From the NCBI GenBank assembly GCA_046757925.1, contig JBHHZE010000054.1, positions 1-19,692 of the forward strand: 19,692 nucleotides of DNA, in the 5' to 3' direction. This document shows, piece after piece, positions 15,199 through 19,692 of this stretch. The stretch comes from JAZDCZ01 sp046757925 (GTDB lineage: Bacteria > Gemmatimonadota > Gemmatimonadetes > Gemmatimonadales > GWC2-71-9). Positions within the stretch are counted from its first letter, which is position 1. Every line of letters starts with the position of its first letter. The notes under the pieces are model-generated. The model saw only the letters and a program-made list of their open reading frames with translations, was not told the DNA's origin and made no database searches. The translations under genes and the position numbers were made by a program.

Positions 15199-16767
15199 AT
15201 GACCATGACACAATCGAAGGGACTCGGCATTGTAGGAGCCGCCGTGCTACTGGGAATCCTCGGCGACGCTCTCCTACGTGCGACCCCGTGGGGTATCAAC
15301 GCCGTCATCTGGATGGCCGTGGCAGTTGTCGCCGGCTGGGCTCTCTTGCCCGGTCGCCCAAACACGACCCGCACGCTCACCGGATGGCCCGTCCTGACGG
15401 CCCTGTTCTTCGCGGCCTGCATCGCGTGGCGCGATTCGGAGTTTCTCGCGTTCTGGAACTCCGTCGCCGTGCTGATGGCACTGTCGCTTGCGGCATTGCA
15501 GGTCCGCCGAGTCAGGCTCCGGACCGGTACGATCATCGACTACGTCAAGGGCGCCAGCGTCGCCGGCGTAAACACAGTCGGGGGCGCATTGCTCATCTCC
15601 CCCAGCGACCTACCTTGGCACCAACTCTCGGGCCGCGGCAGGCAGGTGAGGGCCGTCACCATCGGGCTGTTACTCGCCGCCCCCGTTCTGCTGGTCTTCG
15701 GCGGGCTGCTCGCATCGGCCGACCCCGGGTTCGAGCGGATCGTGCGATCCGTCATCGACCTGGACTTCTCCACACTGGCGTCCCATCTGGTCCTCGGCGC
15801 CGGGATCGCTTGGATGTCGGCGGGCTTCCTCCGACCCATTGTTGCCGAGAGAGATCCGGTGTTCGCTGCCGCGACGAGCTTCCTGGAGCGGGGCAAGCAC
15901 AAACCGACGCTCGGCATTGTCGAGATCGGGATACCGCTCGGCGCGCTGATGGTGATCTTCCTCGTCTTTGTCGCACTGCAGGCACGATACCTGTTCGGTG
16001 GTGAGACCGTCATTCTCGCCACGGCCGGCTTGAGCTATGCCGAATACGCCAGAACCGGGTTCTTCCAACTGGTCGTGGCCGCCGCGCTATTGCTCCCGGT
16101 CCTACTTGCCGCCGACTGGGCGTTGAAACGCAACGGCAAACGAGACGCGCGTGCGTTCCGCATCCTAGCGATAGCATTGCTCGTCTCGATCGGCCTGATC
16201 ATGCTATCCGCACTGCACAGGATGAGCATCTACATGGACGCGTACGGCCTAACTGAAGACCGGTTTTACGCCACGGCGTTCATGGGGTGGGTCGGTTTGG
16301 TATTGGCCTATTTCGGCGCCACGGTGCTCAAGGGGCGTCGCGACCGGTTCGCGTTCGGGGCAGTAGCCAGAGGATTCGGCCTGCTGGCCGTTCTCAACAC
16401 CGTCAACCCCGATGCGGCGATCGTGCGCGTCAACCTTGCGCGCGCGGAAGGGGGAAACGAGTTCGACATGGACTATGCAACGCGGCTCAGCGCGGACGCC
16501 ATTCCCCGGTTCATCGAGCGGATGTCGGCTCTCACGCCGGAGGTCCAATGCGAAGTACTCCGATCCGCGGCTCAGCGGTCGACCCGCGGCGGGGGCGACT
16601 GGCGGACCTGGAACCTGGCGCGGTCTCGGGCGAAGCGCGCGTTATCGCGCCGTGCTGCGTGCCCAGCGGACGACACGAGCCAGCCGGCGGGTGACGGTGA
16701 GAAGATGCCGGGGCCTGAACCAGAGCGGGACGGCGGGGATTCACCGAGCGCAGGTCATGCGGCATGA
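15199..16767 (+). CDS. DUF4173-type polytopic membrane protein, 522 aa
   Basis: About ten hydrophobic segments over residues 8-420 and the region SYAEYARTGFFQLVVAAALL … LSALHRMSIYMDAYGLTEDR … VLNTVNPDAAIVRVNLARA match DUF4173-type proteins of unknown function. The assignment of the exact DUF number is from memory. The 60-residue C-terminal tail after DWRTWNLARSRAKRA is low-complexity, hydrophilic and probably cytoplasmic. ATG 15199 or 15205 are both possible; no clear ribosome binding site is seen before either. It has its own promoter and is monocistronic here, convergent with hspQ. Confidence 0.85.
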   Translation: MTMTQSKGLGIVGAAVLLGILGDALLRATPWGINAVIWMAVAVVAGWALLPGRPNTTRTLTGWPVLTALFFAACIAWRDSEFLAFWNSVAVLMALSLAALQVRRVRLRTGTIIDYVKGASVAGVNTVGGALLISPSDLPWHQLSGRGRQVRAVTIGLLLAAPVLLVFGGLLASADPGFERIVRSVIDLDFSTLASHLVLGAGIAWMSAGFLRPIVAERDPVFAAATSFLERGKHKPTLGIVEIGIPLGALMVIFLVFVALQARYLFGGETVILATAGLSYAEYARTGFFQLVVAAALLLPVLLAADWALKRNGKRDARAFRILAIALLVSIGLIMLSALHRMSIYMDAYGLTEDRFYATAFMGWVGLVLAYFGATVLKGRRDRFAFGAVARGFGLLAVLNTVNPDAAIVRVNLARAEGGNEFDMDYATRLSADAIPRFIERMSALTPEVQCEVLRSAAQRSTRGGGDWRTWNLARSRAKRALSRRAACPADDTSQPAGDGEKMPGPEPERDGGDSPSAGHAA

Positions 16768-16798
16768 GGGCGAGAGCCGAACACTCGACCCTGCTGAT

Positions 16799-17131
16799 TC
16801 AATTCCAACGGGAGTTGCTATAGACTCCCTCTCGAAACAGGTCGAAGAAATAGTGCAGCTCCGGGTGCTCGATGGGCTCCTTACTGAGATCCCGTTCGAG
16901 GTGACGTTCGGCGACGTAGGTCCTGTGCGACGCCCCGTGGACCAAGACGTGATACCAAGGCCTGTCTTTGGGCGGACGGGATTGCGCGACCTCCTCGTAC
17001 CACGCGTCCGAGCCTTGAAAGCATTCGTCCGCTCCGATGATCACCCCTCGGTAGTCGAACTTGCGGTGGTGAACTATTTGCCCGATGGTGAAGATGCTCA
17101 ACCGAGGCTCACAGACCGGCGACAGCTGCAA
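16799..17131 (-). CDS. hspQ: HspQ/YccV-like hemimethylated-DNA-binding family protein
   Basis: The core FTIGQIVHHRKFDYRGVIIG … DAWYEEVAQSRPPKDRPWYH … YVAERHLERD matches HspQ/YccV (a small β-barrel protein that in enterobacteria modulates Lon and binds hemimethylated DNA or stabilises mutant DnaA). A C-terminal extension of about 25 residues (ELHYFFDLFREGVYSNSRWN) is longer than in E. coli. The start is uncertain. The longest frame begins with TTG at 17131; an internal TTG 11 codons in is also possible. No ribosome binding site is visible. A short ORF with a kinase-like start (17109-17159) overlaps its beginning in another frame, so coupling is possible. Confidence 0.85.
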   Translation of the reverse strand: MQLSPVCEPRLSIFTIGQIVHHRKFDYRGVIIGADECFQGSDAWYEEVAQSRPPKDRPWYHVLVHGASHRTYVAERHLERDLSKEPIEHPELHYFFDLFREGVYSNSRWN

Positions 17132-17159
17132 AGGGTGGAGGGGGGACGATTTCGGTCAT
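17109..17159 (-). other. 16-codon upstream ORF with kinase-like leader before hspQ
   Basis: It opens MTEIVPPPPFAAVAGL and stops at 17109, inside the hspQ N-terminus in another frame. Only MTEI and the upstream CTTAG…CC before ATG resemble the kinase starts at 18244 and 19300, so the relation is weak taken alone. Confidence 0.35.
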
Positions 17160-17195
17160 GGCAGGACTAAGGTGTAACACAACGCGGGTTTTGGG

Positions 17196-17256
17196 GAGTC
17201 CCGCCCTGAAGGGCGGGCTCGGCCAAGTACAGCATCCTTAAGGATGCACTTCCGGC
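17196..17256 (+). repeat. two-stem intergenic element, copy 2
   Basis: GAGT, the stem CCCGCCC-TGAA-GGGCGGG (with GAG/CTC extension), CTCGGCCAAG, the palindrome GCATCCTTAAGGATGC (17232-17247) and ACTTCCGGC. It lies between the hspQ start and the end of the decayed kinase gene. The rest of the 17160-17349 gap holds the heptamer array and nothing else recognised. Confidence 0.85.
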
Positions 17257-17313
17257 ACTAGGCCGGCCGAGGCTGGAGTGTGGGGCAGGACCATCTGCAA
17301 TCGCCAACTCACA

Positions 17314-17348
17314 ACCTGCATTCTGCATTCTGCACTCTGCACTCTGCA
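17314..17348 (-). repeat. five-unit heptamer array after the decayed kinase gene
   Basis: On the minus strand it reads TGCAGAG ×2, TGCAGAA ×2 and TGCAGGT, starting one base after the stop codon at 17350-17352. The same unit follows the VPS10 fossil at 4751. Confidence 0.75.
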
Positions 17349-17349
17349 A

Positions 17350-18244
17350 TCATCTGTTCCCCACCTTTGCCTTCAACTCCTCGAAGAAGTTCTCTACCAC
17401 GATCAGCTCGATGTCACCGCCGCCGTCACGTTCGGTGGCACCGACTTCCGTAACTCCGTCACCGGACGCGGCGTGTCCGTCACGATCTTCATGATGATCT
17501 GCTGCGCCGAGTTGCCCATGTGGGGCGGCTCACCGGTCAACATCTCGTAGAGCACACTGCCGAGGGAGTAAACGTCCGACCGCGCAGTGAGATCCTTCTC
17601 GGCGGTCGCCTGTTCGGGACTCATGTAGTGCGGCGTGCCGAGACTGAGACCCGTCTCCGTCATGCGCCCACCTGCTGCCGCGCTCACCGCCAGGGCGATC
17701 CCGAAGTCGGCAACCATCGGACGGCCATTGTGGAGCAGGATGTTCTCGGGCTTGATGTCGCGGTGGATCACACCTTGGCTGTGAGCGTAGTCCAGCGCAT
17801 CCGCAATGTCGGTGGTGATGCTGACCGCCTCCTCGATGCCGAGCTGCGTTTCGCGGTTGAGCTTGTCCCGCAGCGTTTCGCCGTCGATAAACGGCATGAC
17901 GTAATACATGACGTACTAGAGGAATAGAGGAAAGGGCCAGGCATGTCTCGCTCGTGCTCGGCATCCCCCGATGTATCATCGTCCCATCCGCCCGCCGTCC
18001 CACTGTCGAACAGCGGCAGGATGTGCGGGTGTTGCAGGTTGGCGGTGGTCGTGATCTCCTGCACGAAACGCTCGGCGCCAAGCACCGCCGCCAGTTCGGG
18101 CCGCAGCACTTTGACCGCGACCTTGCGTTTGTGCTTCAAGTCCTCGGCGAGGTAGACGGTCGCCATGCCGCCTTCGCCCAGTTGGCGTTCGATGCGGTAG
18201 CGGTCGGAGAGGGCGGTCGAGAGCTTGGACGTGATCTCGGACAT
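17350..18244 (-). pseudogene. decayed serine/threonine kinase gene (20-bp insertion frameshift and loss of sensor domain)
   Basis: ATG 18244 opens MSEITSKLSTALSDRY, then GEGGMATVYLAED and VAVK. After FDSGTAGG an unusual stretch (WDDDTSGDAEHERDMPG) precedes FLY. There a 20-bp insertion (17904-17923), made of tandem copies of TTCCTCTA and TACGTCATG plus TAT, breaks the frame. The next frame continues YVMPFIDGETLRDKL, HRDIKPENILL, ADFG, SPEQ and SDVYSLG to VTAAV. Near 17412-17420 it jumps directly, in a third frame, to DIELIVVENFFEELKAKVGN and stops at 17350. That tail is typical of the extreme C-terminus of kinase–PD40/TolB proteins, so the membrane segment and propeller are deleted. Confidence 0.87.
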
Positions 18245-18314
18245 GGGACCTAAGATGCAGTGCCGAAGCTCAGGTGGCCAGCCATCAATCGGGAGACTTG
18301 CAATGGATGCCCCT

Positions 18315-19163
18315 CTAGTGCCGCCGAACTCCCACGGTAACGACTGTGTTTCGTAAGACCCCTACACCCTCTACCTCGACTTCCACCACGTCTCCCGGTT
18401 TCATGGCTGCCGTTGCACCTGGCGTACCCGTGAAGATAACGTCCCCGGGCATCAACGTGACATACCGACTCACGTAGCTCACGATCTCGTCGACATCGAA
18501 AATCAAATCGGAGCTACGCTCCGATTGTCGCACTTCACCGTTGAGTCGGGTCTGGACGAGCAGGTTGTTGTAATCCAACCCCGTGGCTATGGTGGGCCCG
18601 AGCGGCCCGAAGGTGTCGGACGCTTTGGCCCGAAGCCACTGGAGATCCGCACGCTGCCAGTTGCGCTCGCTCACGTCGTTGCCGGCCGTGACCCCGAAGA
18701 TATACTCGTGCGCGTCGGCGGCCGAGACGTTACTCGCTTCCTTGCCGATTACCACGACGAGTTCTCCTTCGTAGTGGAGGTTCTCGGCGTCGGACGGCAT
18801 CACGATGTGCGCCTCGTGTCCCACGATCGAGGTTGGGTATTTCGCGAACAGCCCCGGGTATTCCGCCGGAGATCTGCTGCCAAGGTGGCTGCGGTAATTG
18901 AGGCCGACCGCAATCACTTTCGACGGCTCGACGGGTGCAAGCAATCGCACGGCGGAAAGCTGCGCCGTGCGGCCGGTACGGCGCGGTGACTCGAACAGGC
19001 CCCCCTGCAACTCTGCGATCGTCTCGCCCTCGAGAATACCGTACGACACCCGGCCTTCGACCGCGTACCGAACGTAGCGAGTGACTTGCTCTTGAGCAGC
19101 GGCCGTATGCGCTAGCACGGCGACGGCCACTGCGCTCAGAACCCCTGAAGCGGTGTTGCGCAT
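18315..19163 (-). CDS. exported fumarylacetoacetate hydrolase-family protein, 282 aa
   Basis: The FAH-fold C-terminal domain is clear: VIAVGLNYRSHL, the metal-binding YEGELVVVIG (E132, E134), GVTAGNDVSERNWQ (D163), KASDTFGPLGP and GDVIFTGTPGA. These enzymes cleave or isomerise C-C bonds in diketo or oxo-acid compounds using a divalent metal. The frame extends to 19235, but ATG 19163 is chosen because GGGAGG lies 5 bases upstream and it starts a signal peptide (MRNTASGVLSAVAVAVLAHT, then AAAQ). Export is unusual for the family, which is normally cytoplasmic. A kinase-start relic (19217-19300) lies 53 bases upstream. The substrate is unknown. Confidence 0.9.
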   Translation of the reverse strand: MRNTASGVLSAVAVAVLAHTAAAQEQVTRYVRYAVEGRVSYGILEGETIAELQGGLFESPRRTGRTAQLSAVRLLAPVEPSKVIAVGLNYRSHLGSRSPAEYPGLFAKYPTSIVGHEAHIVMPSDAENLHYEGELVVVIGKEASNVSAADAHEYIFGVTAGNDVSERNWQRADLQWLRAKASDTFGPLGPTIATGLDYNNLLVQTRLNGEVRQSERSSDLIFDVDEIVSYVSRYVTLMPGDVIFTGTPGATAAMKPGDVVEVEVEGVGVLRNTVVTVGVRRH

Positions 19164-19216
19164 GGAGTCCTCCCGTTGTGCACGATGTCGGGTGTATCTC
19201 CTTATCGCAGCGCGGC

Positions 19217-19300
19217 TCAACCTAGCACGTGGCATTGGCGCGTGAACTTCACGACGAAACCCGCGAGGTCGGTCGAGAGCCGGGACGTGATCTCGGTCAT
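19217..19300 (-). pseudogene. kinase leader and N-terminal fossil before the FAH gene
   Basis: ATG 19300 opens MTEITSRLSTDLAG, against MSEITSKLSTALSD in the kinase at 18244, then runs to a stop at 19217. The similarity continues upstream of the ATG through about 40 bases of leader (TGAGCTTCG-A/G-CACTGCATCTTAG) shared with 18245-18285. No kinase sequence follows. Confidence 0.8.
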
Positions 19301-19335
19301 GGGGCTAAGATGCAGTGTCGAAGCTCAGGGGGCCA

Positions 19336-19350
19336 GGGACGCCGGGATTT
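19336..19350. repeat. 15-bp direct repeat of the tRNA-Pro 3' end
   Basis: GGGACGCCGGGATTT here is identical to 19446-19460, the last part of the tRNA-Pro gene (T-arm and acceptor), in the same orientation. Such duplicates are left by integrases that use tRNA 3' ends. The 95 bp between the copies hold the tRNA terminator and an imperfect GC-rich hairpin, but no gene. Confidence 0.65.
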
Positions 19351-19413
19351 AATCGGAATGCCTCGAGCCGTCAGGCGAGAGGCGACGACACAAGGCCGTC
19401 GGGCTGACGCCCA

Positions 19414-19438
19414 AAGGAGCGGGTGAAACCCGCTCCTT
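19414..19438 (-). terminator. terminator hairpin of tRNA-Pro
   Basis: A perfect 11-bp stem AAGGAGCGGGT / ACCCGCTCCTT with a 3-base loop begins 5 bases after the tRNA 3' end on the minus strand and is followed by a short T-run. Confidence 0.75.
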
Positions 19439-19443
19439 CGTAG

Positions 19444-19517
19444 TCGGGACGCCGGGATTTGAACCCGGGACCCCCTGAACCCCATTCAGGTGCGCTACCG
19501 GACTGCGCTACGTCCCG
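19444..19517 (-). tRNA. tRNA-Pro (anticodon GGG)
   Basis: A standard 74-nt cloverleaf: acceptor CGGGACG/CGTCCCG, D-arm GCGC with GGTA loop, anticodon stem CCTGA/TCAGG with loop ATGGGGT, T-arm CCGGG-TTCAAAT-CCCGG and discriminator A. CCA is not encoded (ACTA follows). The -10 sequence TATAAT lies at 19527-19532, ten bases before the gene. Confidence 0.96.
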
Positions 19518-19526
19518 TGAACTTCA

Positions 19527-19532
19527 ATTATA
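19527..19532 (-). promoter_or_regulatory. -10 element of tRNA-Pro
   Basis: A perfect TATAAT on the minus strand, nine bases between it and the tRNA 5' end. The same element recurs at 19668-19673 in the partial copy. No good -35 is seen at 17 bp; TTGACT is present but only 6 bp away. Confidence 0.7.
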
Positions 19533-19546
19533 CCTACAAGTCAAGA

Positions 19547-19692
19547 GAACCCCATTCAGGTGCGCATCACGCGGCGGAGCGTCAGCGACGCGCGGGACGG
19601 TCAGCAGCGCGAGCCAGAGGCGAGCGGTGACTGACCAACCGGACTGCGCTACGTCCCGTGAACTTCAATTATACCTACAAGTCAAGAGAACC
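19547..19692 (-). repeat. partial tandem copy of the tRNA-Pro 5' half and promoter with a 72-bp insert
   Basis: Bases 19547-19565 repeat 19477-19495 (anticodon arm) and 19638-19692 repeat 19497-19551 (D-arm, acceptor 5' strand, promoter) exactly. Between them the D-loop is split by a 72-bp GC-rich segment (19566-19637) that does not resemble tRNA. The T-arm and 3' half are missing, so it cannot form a tRNA. The repeat runs to the last base of the window, so a further unit may follow, or it may be an assembly effect. Confidence 0.8.

Noticed and set aside
17314..17348. CRISPR array
   Set aside because: Units are 7 bp with no spacers and no cas genes; this is a simple tandem repeat.

Overview
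This is bacterial chromosomal DNA with high GC content. The genes point to the phylum Gemmatimonadota or a close relation. The evidence is repeated Pkn-type serine/threonine kinases carrying the segment 'HPHILPLFDSG…FLYYVMPFIDGE' fused to membrane and TPR sensor regions, a VPS10/BNR exo-sialidase-like secreted protein, and a DUF4173-type membrane protein. The taxonomic call is inference; no 16S or ribosomal marker is present. The right edge ends inside a repeat, so the window may be the end of an assembled contig.

Layout. (1) 1-677, minus: the ATPase of an ABC-2 type exporter, cut by the left edge. (2) 843-4169, plus: a secreted 1108-residue Asp-box (BNR/VPS10) beta-propeller protein, divergent from the ABC gene. 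(3) 4170-4782: a non-coding island. It holds a hairpin, a class II (leucine-type) tRNA whose anticodon reads AGC, a downstream 12-base exact complement of that tRNA's anticodon arm, and an 18-codon fossil of a second VPS10 gene 3' end. (4) 9900 down to 4783, minus: an apparent operon of an intact kinase-TPR protein, a decayed kinase-TPR gene (ATGA overlap) and a SnoaL-like protein. (5) 10740-10037, minus: a truncated kinase N-terminus coupled by a GTGA overlap to a DinB-like protein. (6) 14187-10910, minus: a 44-codon kinase-start-like upstream ORF coupled by a GTGA overlap to a 1048-residue kinase-TPR membrane receptor. (7) 14883-14244, minus: an AbrB-type antitoxin and PIN toxin pair with a palindromic operator. 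(8) 15199-16767, plus: a DUF4173-type membrane protein with a strong promoter and an inverted-repeat operator. (9) 17131-16799, minus: an HspQ/YccV-like protein. (10) 18244-17350, minus: a second decayed kinase gene. (11) 19163-18315, minus: a fumarylacetoacetate hydrolase-fold protein with a signal peptide. (12) 19301-19692: tRNA-Pro(GGG) with its terminator, a repeat of its 3' end, and a partial tandem copy of its 5' half with promoter, interrupted by a 72-bp insert.

The main theme is amplification and decay of one kinase receptor family. Two genes are intact. Two have lost their middle but kept both ends. Several very short copies of only the 5' leader and first codons sit directly upstream of unrelated minus-strand genes (DinB, HspQ, FAH) or of another kinase. 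The other notable items are a two-copy intergenic element with two compensatory base-pair changes (15061-15123, 17196-17256), heptameric repeats starting just after stop codons, and the two unusual tRNA loci. The kinase relics and structured repeats suggest high recombination activity; no transposase, integrase or CRISPR array is visible.
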